From contig DATJMX010000032.1 of assembly GCA_035508495.1 (NCBI GenBank), positions 35,015 through 99,014 of the forward strand: DNA of 64,000 nt. Direction: 5' to 3'. This stretch comes from Candidatus Binataceae bacterium. Its GTDB lineage: Bacteria; Desulfobacterota; Binatia; Binatales; Binataceae. Below are positions 33,218-42,740 of this stretch, piece after piece (the stretch's first letter is position 1; every line of letters begins with the position of its first letter). Made by a program: the position numbers and the translations under genes. The notes beneath the pieces were generated by a model, which made no database searches, was not told the origin of the DNA, and saw only the letters and a list, made by a program, of their open reading frames with translations.

Positions 33218-35491
33218 ATGGTTGCCAGTGATGGCCTGAACAAATTGCTTGATTGGGCTGGGCTTCATCCGCGCGCCGGAACTGAGTGGCTATATTTTCT
33301 ATTCGCGGCGGCGCTCTTCGTCCTCGCGCTGGCGTCCATCATTCGCCGGGTTGCCAGCGCACTCATGACCTTGCGCGCGCTCTCGCTTACTCCGAGTTTC
33401 TCGCGGGTGTTGTCTCATTTAGTCGGCTCGCTCAACTATTCAGATTCGGAATTCATGGCGGCGGACGGCGCGGGCGGGCGCTGGCCGGAGATTCGCCGCG
33501 AAGCGATCAATCGCCTCGCGAATTTCTTTCAAACTAACTCCAGCAAGTCGATCGCCTGGGGAAATGATATTCGCCCGAGCTTTTCCGACCTCCGATTCAC
33601 CGATGCCAACCGGGTGCCGTTCCCGTTCATGCGCCTGATGCGCGAGAAGTTCGACCTGTGCTCCGTCGTTACTCAGTCCGAAGGACCGAAGCTCCGCGAT
33701 CTCGACGGCAACTGGAGTATCGACGTGAGCGGGTCGTATGGTCTCAACCTCGCCGGTTTCGATCGCTACAAGGAATGGATGCAGAAAGGTCTGGATCGCG
33801 TGAAAGACCTCGGGCCCGTGCTTGGGCCGCTGCATCCGGTGGTCGCCGAGAATATCGAATATATCAAGGCGATCGCGAAACTCGACGAAGTATCGTTTCA
33901 TATGAGCGGCACCGAGGCGGTGATGGCCGCGGTCCGCATGGTGCGCTTCAACACTCGGCGAAAATATATTGTCTCGTTCGCCGGTGCCTATCACGGATGG
34001 TGGGACGGTGTGCAGCCGGGCCTCGGCAGCGAGCGCAATATTACAGATTGCCTGACGCTCAAGGACATGAATCCCGCGTCCCTCGATCTGATTCGCTGGC
34101 GAGCCGGCGAAATCGCTGGCGTCCTCGTCAATCCCGTTCAATCATTTCATCCCAACATGCCGCCGCCGAGCGATACCGTTCTGCTGACTAGCGGAGTTCG
34201 CAAGACCCAGGATTCAACTTCCGAATACTCGCAGTGGCTGCACGAGCTGCGCGAGGTATGCACGCAAGCGGGAGTTCCCCTGATATTCGACGAAGTATTC
34301 AGCGGGTTCCGCGTCGCTCCTGGCGGAGCGCAGGAATATTTCGGCGTTCAAGCCGACATGGTCGTGTACGGCAAGACGATCGCGGGCGGAATGCCGATCG
34401 GTGTGGTGTGCGGAAAAACCGAACTGATGCGGCGCTTCGACCCTGAGCATCCGATGCGTATCGCGTACGTGATCGGAACGTTTTCCGCGCATCCCGTCGT
34501 GATGGGCGCGATGAACGAGTTTCTGAAGTGGCAGGCGCAGCCGTCCACCGAGGATACCTACGCGACCGCGAAGCAACGCTGCGAAAAGTGGGTTCGCGAC
34601 ACCAATACTCAACTTGGCACGCTCGATCTGCCCGCGATGGTGATGAACCTGGGTACGGTATGGACCGTGCTGTTCAAGCAACCCGGCCGCTACAACTGGC
34701 TATTGCAATACTATCTGCGCGCAGAGGGCGTCACGCTTAGCTGGGTGGGGACGGGCAGATGCATGAGCAGCCTGGATTTTACTGAAGGCGACTACGATGA
34801 ACTGCGCACAAAAATCGTGAGCGCAGCGGAGAACATGAAACGCGATGGTTGGTGGCTGAACGAGGAAGAACTGCCGGGGAGAGACAAAATCATGCGATGG
34901 AGCCTGATCAAGGAAATGGCGAAAAGTATTTTGCAGATTCCCAAGCCCGTAACGGGTTTTTACAGCGAGGTGATGCAGCGCAAGCACGATGATCACGTCG
35001 CTTCGCACAGCAACCTGATTAACCAGTTCTTTCACCTGCTAAGCTCGAGCACCTTCATTTATTGCTATTTTCTGCTGTTCACGAATTTGACGCTCGCGAT
35101 GTGCCTGGGACTGGCGGCGCTCTTCGTGCGCCAATTCGGTCACGCGATCCTGGAGCCGCCCTGCCACGACAAGGAAAAGGCCCTGCTCGGCTTCAACACG
35201 CGGAACAAGACTATAATCGTGGCCGCCTACATACTCATTCCGATAATACATATCGTGAACGCCGGCACGATCTCTTTAACAGCGTTGAATGCGATGCTGC
35301 CGACGATCGCGCAGCAGTGGTTCATCCTGACGCTGGTCGCGGTATTCGGGCGCGTGTTGTTCCTCATCTGGGAACACGACCTGCGCAGCTCGCTCATCTG
35401 GTTCATCAAGCTGATCACAGATCCCTTTACCGACATTGGCGCATACTTCGGGAGCGTCGCGAAACTGCTCCATCCTTCTTCGGCCAGCTAG
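33218..35491 (+). CDS. Membrane-bound class III aminotransferase fused to an Mpo1/DUF962-like domain
   Basis: A 757-residue fusion; AGAGGAG precedes the ATG. One helix at 24-42 is followed by a class III PLP enzyme of the glutamate-1-semialdehyde aminomutase type (about 120-555): phosphate site MSGTEAVMAAVR, IFDEVFSGFR with D358, and VVYGKTIAGGMPIG with Schiff-base K386. Residues 590-735 form four or so membrane helices and contain H597-x-N-L-I-N-x3-H606 and Q639-F-G-H642-x3-E646, the metal-ligand pattern of Mpo1/DUF962 proteins. Mpo1 is an Fe-dependent dioxygenase that shortens 2-hydroxy fatty acids. I infer a membrane enzyme acting on a lipid aldehyde or ketone. Confidence 0.8.
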   Translation: MVASDGLNKLLDWAGLHPRAGTEWLYFLFAAALFVLALASIIRRVASALMTLRALSLTPSFSRVLSHLVGSLNYSDSEFMAADGAGGRWPEIRREAINRLANFFQTNSSKSIAWGNDIRPSFSDLRFTDANRVPFPFMRLMREKFDLCSVVTQSEGPKLRDLDGNWSIDVSGSYGLNLAGFDRYKEWMQKGLDRVKDLGPVLGPLHPVVAENIEYIKAIAKLDEVSFHMSGTEAVMAAVRMVRFNTRRKYIVSFAGAYHGWWDGVQPGLGSERNITDCLTLKDMNPASLDLIRWRAGEIAGVLVNPVQSFHPNMPPPSDTVLLTSGVRKTQDSTSEYSQWLHELREVCTQAGVPLIFDEVFSGFRVAPGGAQEYFGVQADMVVYGKTIAGGMPIGVVCGKTELMRRFDPEHPMRIAYVIGTFSAHPVVMGAMNEFLKWQAQPSTEDTYATAKQRCEKWVRDTNTQLGTLDLPAMVMNLGTVWTVLFKQPGRYNWLLQYYLRAEGVTLSWVGTGRCMSSLDFTEGDYDELRTKIVSAAENMKRDGWWLNEEELPGRDKIMRWSLIKEMAKSILQIPKPVTGFYSEVMQRKHDDHVASHSNLINQFFHLLSSSTFIYCYFLLFTNLTLAMCLGLAALFVRQFGHAILEPPCHDKEKALLGFNTRNKTIIVAAYILIPIIHIVNAGTISLTALNAMLPTIAQQWFILTLVAVFGRVLFLIWEHDLRSSLIWFIKLITDPFTDIGAYFGSVAKLLHPSSAS

Positions 35492-35509
35492 GAGCCAATC
35501 ACAACCGCA

Positions 35510-37393
35510 TCAGGAGCCGCCGCGGTCCGAGTCGGGTTCGCCAGCGCCGCGGCGGTTGAGATCATACGATGCGATGCGTTCGACGAAGCGCGCGCCGAAA
35601 TCCGCGATCTTCCGCTCTCCTATGCCGCGAATGTGCCGCAACCCTTCGAGCGCGGTGGGCTTGAGGCGCGCGAGGTCGCGAAGCGCCGAGTCATGCAGAA
35701 TCACAAACGGCGCGACCTTGCGTTCGCTCGCGATCTCGCGGCGGAGCATCCGCAGATCTTCGAACAGCGCCGGATCGACGTCCTGCCACGACGATTCCTC
35801 GAGGCGAGTCCGCGACGCCGCAGGCTTCTTTGCCTGGAGCAGACTTACGGGACGCTTACCGCGCATCACTTCCCATGACGCGGGGTTCAGCTGGAGTGTG
35901 GGACGCTCGCCCGGCGTCCGCTCGAGCACGCCGGCATCCACGAGTTGATAAATGAGATTAGTCAGTGTCTTGCGCGGCAGATCTTTCAAAAGTGCGTAAG
36001 TGGAAAGCTTCTCGTGATGCCAGCGGCGGACGCGCTCGTTGTCGGAGCCGATTAACACGTCGACGACATGCTCGACGCCGAAACGCTGCTCGACGCGCGC
36101 CACGCACGAGAGGACCTTTTGCGCGAGAATAGTGCCGTCAGCTACGCCCTCGACCTCGCCCAGACAGAAGTCGCACGCCGCGCAGTTCGATTTTGCGTAT
36201 TGCTCACCGAAATAGCTGGATAGCGAGCCGTGGCGGCATCCGATGACGGTTGCAAAGCGGCGCATCTCCTCGAGCAGCAGCTTGCCGTTTTCGGCAACAT
36301 CCGCTGGGACGTCGGCGTCCTCCGCGCTGCGCTCGATGAGAGACTGCCAGCGAATTACATCGGCGGCCGAATAGAACAGGACGCATTCCGCCGGCAGGCC
36401 GTCGCGCCCGGCGCGGCCGGTTTCCTGCTGAAATGCTTCGACTGACTTGGGCAGCGACGCATGGATCACGCATCGGATATCGCTGCGATCGATTCCCATG
36501 CCGAATGCGACCGTTGCGACCACGACGTCAATTTCCTCAGCGGCGAAGCGGTCTTGCGTGTCGCGGCGCTCGTCCGTTTCCATCCCGGCGTGATAGTGGG
36601 CGGCGCGAATTCCCGCGCTCGACAGGTGGCGCGCGATCTGCTCCGTATCCTTGCGGCTGATGCTATACACAATCGCCGCTTCCTTCGGATGCCGCCGTAG
36701 TACACTGACTATTTGCTCATTGACGGAAGCTTTCGGGATGACGCGGTAGAGCAGGTTCGGACGATCGAACGATCCCACCAGCACCGCAGGATTGTCGAGG
36801 TGCAACTGCTCAACGATGTCATGGCGAACGCGCTCGGTCGCAGTCGCGGTGTAAGAATGCAAGCTGGCTTTGGGAAAATGCGTCTTCAGCTCCGCGAGCC
36901 GGCGATACTCCGGGCGGAAGTCGTGGCCCCAGTGACTGATGCAATGCGCCTCGTCGATTGCAAAACTCGATACGCGAAGCCGCGCGGCGAGTTCCAGGAA
37001 GCGCGGCGTGAGCAGGCGCTCCGGCGCGACGAAGATCAGGTGATGCTGCTGCTCGGCCAGCGCCCGCTCGGCGCGCCGCATCTCATCGAGATCGAGTCCG
37101 CTGTGCAGAGCGATCGCCGGATAGCCGCACTCGCGGAGCGCATCAACCTGATCTTTCATTAGTGCGATGAGCGGCGAGACGACGATGTCGGTGCGGCCCG
37201 CGACCGCGGGCGGAACCTGGTAGCAGAGCGACTTGCCGCCCCCGGTCGGCATCACCACCAGCGAATCGCGGCGATCGATTCCGGCGCGAATCGCCTCGGA
37301 CTGGAGCGGACGCAATGCGTCGAATCCCCAGTAGCGGTGCACCGTGGCGAGGATCGGGTCGCGCCTCTGCTCGCTTACTTCATTGTCGGCCAT
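35510..37393 (-). CDS. recQ: ATP-dependent DNA helicase RecQ
   Basis: A 627-residue helicase; ATG at 37393. Walker A is MPTGGGKS (48-55), followed by the aromatic-rich DEAH loop IDEAHCISHWGHDFRPEYRR. The RQC zinc site is visible as CAACDFC after an upstream Cys, then a winged helix, and a C-terminal HRDC domain (VLHDSALRDLARLKP replaced here by FVILHDSALRDLARLKP). Unwinds DNA in repair and fork processing. Full length for the family. It interrupts the putative biosynthetic locus on the opposite strand. Confidence 0.95.
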   Translation of the reverse strand: MADNEVSEQRRDPILATVHRYWGFDALRPLQSEAIRAGIDRRDSLVVMPTGGGKSLCYQVPPAVAGRTDIVVSPLIALMKDQVDALRECGYPAIALHSGLDLDEMRRAERALAEQQHHLIFVAPERLLTPRFLELAARLRVSSFAIDEAHCISHWGHDFRPEYRRLAELKTHFPKASLHSYTATATERVRHDIVEQLHLDNPAVLVGSFDRPNLLYRVIPKASVNEQIVSVLRRHPKEAAIVYSISRKDTEQIARHLSSAGIRAAHYHAGMETDERRDTQDRFAAEEIDVVVATVAFGMGIDRSDIRCVIHASLPKSVEAFQQETGRAGRDGLPAECVLFYSAADVIRWQSLIERSAEDADVPADVAENGKLLLEEMRRFATVIGCRHGSLSSYFGEQYAKSNCAACDFCLGEVEGVADGTILAQKVLSCVARVEQRFGVEHVVDVLIGSDNERVRRWHHEKLSTYALLKDLPRKTLTNLIYQLVDAGVLERTPGERPTLQLNPASWEVMRGKRPVSLLQAKKPAASRTRLEESSWQDVDPALFEDLRMLRREIASERKVAPFVILHDSALRDLARLKPTALEGLRHIRGIGERKIADFGARFVERIASYDLNRRGAGEPDSDRGGS

Positions 37394-37479
37394 CGCGGTG
37401 CGAGAAGGATACGGCGCGCACGGCCATGCGAGCAAGGAAAGGCTGGAGTTGGTTACAGGTTGGAAGATTCAGATCGTGC

Positions 37480-37509
37480 AGCAGCGCCGAAATTCAAGTC
37501 GGCGCTGCT
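37480..37509. terminator. Hairpin after the small membrane protein gene
   Basis: AGCAGCGCCGA-N8-TCGGCGCTGCT, perfect 11-base arms, 24 bases beyond the stop of the minus-strand gene at 37533. No long T-run on either side, so Rho-independent action is uncertain. Confidence 0.5.
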
Positions 37510-37532
37510 GTTGTTTGAGGCTCATCTTCTTT

Positions 37533-37709
37533 TCACATCAGGTTCAACAGTGAAGCGACAATCCAGGTAAGGGTCAGCCCGGCAAAGATCGCACCCGGAA
37601 CTTCTTCGAGTGAACGACGCTGGTTGAAACGCTGAGCCTCACTGACTTCGGTCGTGGTGGCAGTGGTCGCGACCTGCGGCATCGCCAGGGGGTTACTTAT
37701 GGTTTCCAT
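37533..37709 (-). CDS. Small single-helix membrane protein
   Basis: A 58-residue frame with a strong AAGGAG site before the ATG. Polar Thr-rich N-terminal half (METISNPLAMPQVATTAT) and a C-terminal hydrophobic helix (about 40-57, ending SLLNLM). Divergent from the flavoprotein gene across the TGAACC/GGTTCA palindrome. Function unknown. The ribosome site and hairpin downstream make it credible despite its size. Confidence 0.6.
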   Translation of the reverse strand: METISNPLAMPQVATTATTTEVSEAQRFNQRRSLEEVPGAIFAGLTLTWIVASLLNLM

Positions 37710-37761
37710 CGTTTAACTCCTTCTACGACTCAACCTTCACTTCCAAGGCGTACAAGACAGT

Positions 37762-37777
37762 TGAACCGCACGGTTCA
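37762..37777. promoter_or_regulatory. Palindromic operator TGAACCG-CA-CGGTTCA
   Basis: Perfect 7-base arms in the 225-base divergent region before the flavoprotein gene; another half-site CGGTTCAA follows at 37791-37798. A closely similar palindrome lies upstream of the AAA/TPR regulator gene (51248-51262). Confidence 0.6.
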
Positions 37778-37934
37778 TCGCAATTGACTGCGGTTCAATG
37801 GCACGAGAAATGTCAGCGGCTTTTGATGGTCAAAAATCAGGCGGAATTACTGGAAAATCCGAGCCCTTGACCTAAGCACAATAGTATTGGATGTTCCCAG
37901 CCTGCTTTAAACTTTCATTCGGGGGATTTCGTTA

Positions 37935-40100
37935 TTGTCTGAGACGCGACCAATAAAGGTTGCAATCGTGGGCGGCGGCTGCGCTTCGATCGCCGCGGCC
38001 TTCGAGCTGAGCCGCCCCGAGCATCAGGGAAAATACGAGATCACCATTTACCAGGTCGGATGGCGAATCGGCGGCAAAGGCGCCTCGGGACGCGGGCTGG
38101 CCGATCGTATCGAGGAGCACGGCCTCCACGTCTGGATGGGGTTTTATGAAAACGCGTTTCGCCTGCTGCGCGAGTGCTACGCCGAGCTGAATCGCGATCC
38201 GAAGCAGTGCCGATTCGCGGACTGGCGCGACGCTTTCGTGACCGAACCGATCAACGGCGTCCTCGACAAACTCAGCAACGGAAAATGGTATCCACGCCTC
38301 ACGCAATTCCCGCCAACCGACGGTTTCCCCGGCGACCCGCTGTCGGAGCACAATCCTTTCAGCATCCGCGGATACCTGATTCGGGGCTTCCAGTCGCTGC
38401 GGGTTTTGCTCAGCGCATCGCAGCTTCGTTCGAGTCAGGGCTCATACGGCGCCGATCAATTCACGTCCACGCCGGAGCCGAGCTCGAGCACGGCGGAATT
38501 TATCCTCGATAATATTTCGCGGCTGTTGCGCTACGGCATCGTTGGCGGAATCACGGGCGTGATCGAGGCGACCGGCTTGATGCAGGTCGCGCTCGAATTC
38601 GTGCCCTTGGTGAGCGAGGGAATCCTGGTTCGCCTGTGCGAACTGATCGCCGAGAGTGCTCGCGCCGTGCTGCGCCCGCTGATCGAGAGCGACGACGAGA
38701 TGCGCTGGATCTGGGAAATCACGGATCTCGTGGTCGCGAGTGCGCTCGGCGTGTTGCGCTGCGGGCTGCTCAACGATCCGCGCGGCCTCGATCCGCTCGA
38801 CCAGTACGAGATGCGCGAGTTCCTGGTGATGAACGGCGCGTCGGAGAGCACGCTGCGATCGTCGCTTCTGCGCGGATGCTACGACCTTGCGTTCGCCTAC
38901 GAGGATGGCGATTTTTCGCGGCCGGCGATCGCGGCGGGGCAGGCGATTCGCGGCGCGGTGCGGATGTTCTTCACGTATCGCGGCTCGATTTTCTGGAAGA
39001 TGCGCGCCGGCATGGGCGACATCGTATTTGCGCCATTCTACGAAGTGCTGAAACGGCGCAACGTCAGGTTCGAGTTTTTTCATCGGCTCGAAAACGTCAA
39101 GCTCGCAAAGCATCTGCGGCCCGGCGAGCGATGCTACGTCGAGGCGCTCGAGTTCGACGTCCAGGCGCGGATAAAGGGCGGTGGCGAGTATCAACCGCTC
39201 GTCGATGTGCGCGGTGTTCCGTGCTGGCCGTCGCTGCCCGACTTCGATCAGCTCGTTGATGGACAACGCTTTGCGGGCGAGCGGCGCGATTTCGAATCGC
39301 ACTGGGAGCGAAGGAAAGTCGCAACGCGAACGCTGCGCGTCAAGGATGACTTCGACGTCGTCGTGCTCGGCGTCGGCCTCGGCGCGATTCCATACGTATG
39401 CGGCGAAATCGTGCATCACGACCGCCGATGGTCCGAGATGGTCAAGCACTGCAAAACCGTCGCAACCCAGGCGTTTCAGATCTGGATGTCCAAACCAGTC
39501 GAACACCTCGGCTGGCGCTACAATCAGTGCACCGTCACTTCGTTCGAGCGTCCCTTCGATACTTGGGCCGATATGCGGCATCTGATCAGCGAAGAGACGT
39601 GGACCACGCAGCCGCGCGCGATCGCGTACTTCTGCTCTGCTCTTCCCGATGCGCAAATTCCGCGTCCCACTGACAGCGACTATGCCGAGCAGAGCCTCTA
39701 TCGCGTTAAGCGCAATGCCATCGAGTTCCTCGAGCGTAGCATGGGGCATCTGTGGCCCGGCGCGGTCGGCCGCGACGGGTTTCGCTTCGATCTGTTGATG
39801 GATCCGCAGCATCCAAATCGCCCGGGCAGGGCTAACGACGAGTCGGCTTTCGATACTCAATACTGGCGGGCGAACGTCAATCCGTCGGACCGTTATTGTC
39901 TGAGCGTGCCCGGATCGATCAAGTTCCGGATCTCGCCCCTCGACAATACTTACGATAACTTGTGCGTAGCTGGGGATTGGACATACTGCGGATTCAATCA
40001 AGGCTGCGTCGAGGCGGCTGTGATGTCCGGGCGGCTTGCGGCTCATGCGATTTCCGGGTTTCCGCGGCTCACTGAAATTGTCGGCTATGATCATCCGTAG
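37935..40100 (+). CDS. Large amine-oxidase/phytoene-desaturase-type flavoprotein
   Basis: A 721-residue FAD protein; start TTG at 37935 with GGGGGA 8 bases before it. The FAD Rossmann motif is VAIVGGGCASIAAAFEL, in which the last Gly is Ser; YQVGWRIGGKGASGR is the second flavin contact, and the C-terminus CVAGDWTYCGFNQGCVEAAV is the typical FAD-closing segment of carotenoid desaturases and HpnE-like enzymes. It is about 200 residues longer than those families, with a helical insert around 170-330. Membership suggests oxidation or isomerisation of an isoprenoid. First gene of a five-gene plus-strand operon with a polyprenyl synthetase. Confidence 0.82.
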   Translation: MSETRPIKVAIVGGGCASIAAAFELSRPEHQGKYEITIYQVGWRIGGKGASGRGLADRIEEHGLHVWMGFYENAFRLLRECYAELNRDPKQCRFADWRDAFVTEPINGVLDKLSNGKWYPRLTQFPPTDGFPGDPLSEHNPFSIRGYLIRGFQSLRVLLSASQLRSSQGSYGADQFTSTPEPSSSTAEFILDNISRLLRYGIVGGITGVIEATGLMQVALEFVPLVSEGILVRLCELIAESARAVLRPLIESDDEMRWIWEITDLVVASALGVLRCGLLNDPRGLDPLDQYEMREFLVMNGASESTLRSSLLRGCYDLAFAYEDGDFSRPAIAAGQAIRGAVRMFFTYRGSIFWKMRAGMGDIVFAPFYEVLKRRNVRFEFFHRLENVKLAKHLRPGERCYVEALEFDVQARIKGGGEYQPLVDVRGVPCWPSLPDFDQLVDGQRFAGERRDFESHWERRKVATRTLRVKDDFDVVVLGVGLGAIPYVCGEIVHHDRRWSEMVKHCKTVATQAFQIWMSKPVEHLGWRYNQCTVTSFERPFDTWADMRHLISEETWTTQPRAIAYFCSALPDAQIPRPTDSDYAEQSLYRVKRNAIEFLERSMGHLWPGAVGRDGFRFDLLMDPQHPNRPGRANDESAFDTQYWRANVNPSDRYCLSVPGSIKFRISPLDNTYDNLCVAGDWTYCGFNQGCVEAAVMSGRLAAHAISGFPRLTEIVGYDHP

Positions 40101-40133
40101 CCATGACGGCCAGTCAAGCGAGGATATATACTC

Positions 40134-40892
40134 GTGAACGAGCGCGATCGATTTCACAAGCCTGATCCGAAACGGAACCAGCCCAAACGCACAGTCAGCG
40201 AGGCGTTCCGCGACGAGGATCCGTGGAGCGTACGCCCGCAATCCGGAAAATCTCGCGATACCGATTTTGGTGATGATTCCGTGAGCGACGGCGTCGATGA
40301 AGCTTACCGCGTGGCTGACGACCAGATGCGCGAGGGGCAATGGCGGGCGCGATCGCGCGCGCAGCGCGGCTACGATTGGCGCGGCTATGGCTCGCCATTC
40401 GGCGCGGGATTCAGCGGCCGCCCGAGCGACGGTGTGCTCGAGCAGATCACGCGCGTGTATCTCGACATGATGGGTGTGGTCGGCTCGCTGGTGAATGGTC
40501 TCGTGCGTCCGCCCTATTCGCGCGCGCCGTTCGACAACCGCCGTGAACCTGAATACGGTCCGCCGCCGGTGCGGATGCGCTCGGCTTCGGTGCGCGTTGA
40601 GGTGAGCTCGAATCAGAGCAATCACGTTGCGCTGGATTTGCGGCCGCTCGAGGATGGCGTCGAGCTTTCGGTGCCGCCGCTGCGCGCGCAGAACAATGGC
40701 AAGCCTGACTTGCGCGACGTCCAATTCGAAACCGAGAACGGACGCTGCATATTGCGGATAAAGATCGCGGATAGTCAGGCGCCGGGACTCTATTCAGCAG
40801 CCGTCGTCGAATCGCGCACCGGTGAGCATTACGGCACCGTCGCGATCCAGGTCGGGAACAAAAGCGAAGCTCCAGGTAAGCGCCGCAAATAA
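40134..40892 (+). CDS. Protein with C-terminal beta domain, paralogue of the Cys-repeat protein
   Basis: A 252-residue protein from GTG, after GCGAGGA. The N-terminal ~100 residues are charged and Arg/Asp/Gly-rich, likely disordered. An amphipathic helix (ITRVYLDMMGVVGSLVNG) follows, then a beta domain (about 155-245) ending PGLYSAAVVESRTGEHYGTV. The helix-plus-beta layout and the DxYSA/PxLYSA and closing strand are shared with the next gene product. No signal peptide. Function unknown; a lipid-surface or enzyme-scaffold role is a guess. Confidence 0.7.
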   Translation: MNERDRFHKPDPKRNQPKRTVSEAFRDEDPWSVRPQSGKSRDTDFGDDSVSDGVDEAYRVADDQMREGQWRARSRAQRGYDWRGYGSPFGAGFSGRPSDGVLEQITRVYLDMMGVVGSLVNGLVRPPYSRAPFDNRREPEYGPPPVRMRSASVRVEVSSNQSNHVALDLRPLEDGVELSVPPLRAQNNGKPDLRDVQFETENGRCILRIKIADSQAPGLYSAAVVESRTGEHYGTVAIQVGNKSEAPGKRRK

Positions 40893-40980
40893 CTACTGGT
40901 TGTGAGCTCTGGTGACGGAGTAGCGGAAATTGTAGGGTTATCTCGGCTCGCGGCATAAAATCTTAAGGGAGGGCTCTGCG

Positions 40981-41613
40981 ATGCATCGCGCACGCCGACA
41001 CAGCGACTACTCTTCGTCTCGCTCTATCGCTTGCTACGATCCCCGCGCCTGCTGGCCGGATCGCCGCTCGTCTCCGATCACCGATCTCAATCAACTGATT
41101 TACTGGCCGATGCGATTTCTTTCGTCGCTCGTGCCCTACTACGGATGGGGTTCGATGCTGTCGCCGTCGCGATGCGGGCGATGCGGCCAGGTCGATTGCC
41201 GCTGCCGGACCGTGCGCTGCGCCCAATGCGGCGAGGTCGATTGCCGATGCCGCAGCTATCGCTGCCCGCGATGCGGCGAGAACGAGTGCCGTTGCGGTTA
41301 CGGATGCGCGCGCGCCATCGAACTAGTCGTGACCAAGCACGAATGCAAGTTGGACTATTGTATCGATCTCGAAGACCTGGATTGCGATTCGGACTCACTG
41401 CTCAAAGTCGGCGTGTTGCGCGGCCTCGACAAGGACGGCGAGAATAATGAGCATTCGATAGATGCGCCCGAAGTCGAAATCAACCGCGACTGCATCAAGA
41501 TTATAGTCAAGCTCGATGCGCGCACGGCCAAGGATACCTACTCGGCTCCGGTGTGGGACGCCAAACAACCGATCCGCGAGATCCTGGGTTATCTGAAGCT
41601 CATAGTATATTGA
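40981..41613 (+). CDS. Protein with three Cys-rich repeats and a C-terminal beta domain
   Basis: A 210-residue protein. After a short basic start and an aromatic helix (LNQLIYWPMRFLSSLVPYYG) come three tandem repeats of about 15 residues: CGRCGQVDCRC, CAQCGEVDCRC and CPRCGENECRC (residues ~62-107), suited to bind zinc or iron-sulfur. The last ~95 residues form a beta domain like that of the preceding gene, ending DTYSAPVWDAK..GYLKLIVY. AGGGAGG lies upstream of the ATG. Stop overlaps a possible TTG start of the polyprenyl synthetase. Not a family I recognise. Confidence 0.72.
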   Translation: MHRARRHSDYSSSRSIACYDPRACWPDRRSSPITDLNQLIYWPMRFLSSLVPYYGWGSMLSPSRCGRCGQVDCRCRTVRCAQCGEVDCRCRSYRCPRCGENECRCGYGCARAIELVVTKHECKLDYCIDLEDLDCDSDSLLKVGVLRGLDKDGENNEHSIDAPEVEINRDCIKIIVKLDARTAKDTYSAPVWDAKQPIREILGYLKLIVY

Positions 41614-41627
41614 GCAGCGCTCCCCAC

Positions 41628-42677
41628 ATGAGCAATGGCGCGAGGCATTCATCGCGCATCGTTCCGCAAAAGCTGCGCGAGTATGGCACTCTCGTCCGCA
41701 CCGAACTTCAGCGCTACCTGCCGCATCGCGAGCCGCGGCGCTATCTATACGATCTAATCGCCGATTATCCGCAGCGCGGCGGCAAGATGATGCGGCCGTC
41801 GCTGTGTATCGCGACCGCGCGCGCTTTCGGTGCGAACCTCGAAGAGGCGCTGGGCTCCGCGATCGCGATCGAGTTGATGCACAATGCGCTCTTGATTCAC
41901 GACGATATCGAAGATGAAAGCGAGGAGCGCCGCGGCCGTCCGACGCTGCACATGCTGCACGGCGTTCCGCTCGCGATCAATGCCGGAGACCTGCTGAGCC
42001 TGCTCAGTCTACGGCCGCTGATGGACAACATGAGTATGCTCGGTCCGGAGCTGGCGCTGCGAATCCTCGAGGAGACTGACCTGATGGCGCGGGAGACGGC
42101 CGAGGGTCAGGCCCTCGAGCTGGGATGGCGTCAGGAAAACTCGACCGCGCTCACCACCTCTGATTATTTGGAAATGGTGCTGAAGAAGACCTGCTGGCTC
42201 GCGACTATATATCCAATTCGTGTCGGCGCACTTATTGGCACTCGCGGGCAGGCAGATCTTGATGCATTTTTCCGGTTCGGATTTTTCCTCGGGGCGAGTT
42301 TCCAAATCCAGGACGATCTGCTGAACCTCGCTCGCGACGACGGGCGCTACGGCAAGGAACGGGGCGGCGATTTGTGGGAAGGCAAGCGAACGCTGATGCT
42401 GATCCATTTGCTGCAACATCTGGAGGCCGACGATCGGGTGCGCCTGTGTTCGATACTAAGCACCAAACGCGAGGAACGCAGCGCAAAGGACGTTGGCTGG
42501 ATACATAAGACGATGGTCGATCGCGGCAGTATCGCCTATGCGCGGCAGATCGCAAATCGGCTCGCGGGTGTGGCGCTGCACGAGTTTGGTATGCTCTTCT
42601 CCGACCTCGAGGACTCGCCCGACAAGCGCTTTCTCGAGGAGATCGTACCCTGGGTTATCGCGCGCGATCTCAACTGA
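41628..42677 (+). CDS. Long-chain polyprenyl diphosphate synthase
   Basis: A 349-residue trans-prenyltransferase; ATG at 41628 (a TTG at 41610 overlapping the previous stop is possible). First Asp-rich motif DDIEDESEERRGRP, second QDDLLNL with the following GKERGGDLWEGK. The residue five before the first motif is Ala, with no bulky aromatic blocking the pocket, so the product is expected to be C20 or longer. It would supply the isoprenoid for the surrounding enzymes. Alternatively it makes the quinone side chain, although no quinone gene is near. Confidence 0.9.
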   Translation: MSNGARHSSRIVPQKLREYGTLVRTELQRYLPHREPRRYLYDLIADYPQRGGKMMRPSLCIATARAFGANLEEALGSAIAIELMHNALLIHDDIEDESEERRGRPTLHMLHGVPLAINAGDLLSLLSLRPLMDNMSMLGPELALRILEETDLMARETAEGQALELGWRQENSTALTTSDYLEMVLKKTCWLATIYPIRVGALIGTRGQADLDAFFRFGFFLGASFQIQDDLLNLARDDGRYGKERGGDLWEGKRTLMLIHLLQHLEADDRVRLCSILSTKREERSAKDVGWIHKTMVDRGSIAYARQIANRLAGVALHEFGMLFSDLEDSPDKRFLEEIVPWVIARDLN

Positions 42678-42740
42678 CTGCAACGGCGCGGCGGCACCTC
42701 CGATCAAACGCCGGATGACTTGACGCACGGGAGAAACGAC

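Noticed and set aside
38442..40724. 760-residue open frame on the minus strand
   Set aside because: Fully antisense to the flavoprotein and beta-domain genes; Arg/His/Ala-rich composition typical of shadow frames in GC-rich DNA.
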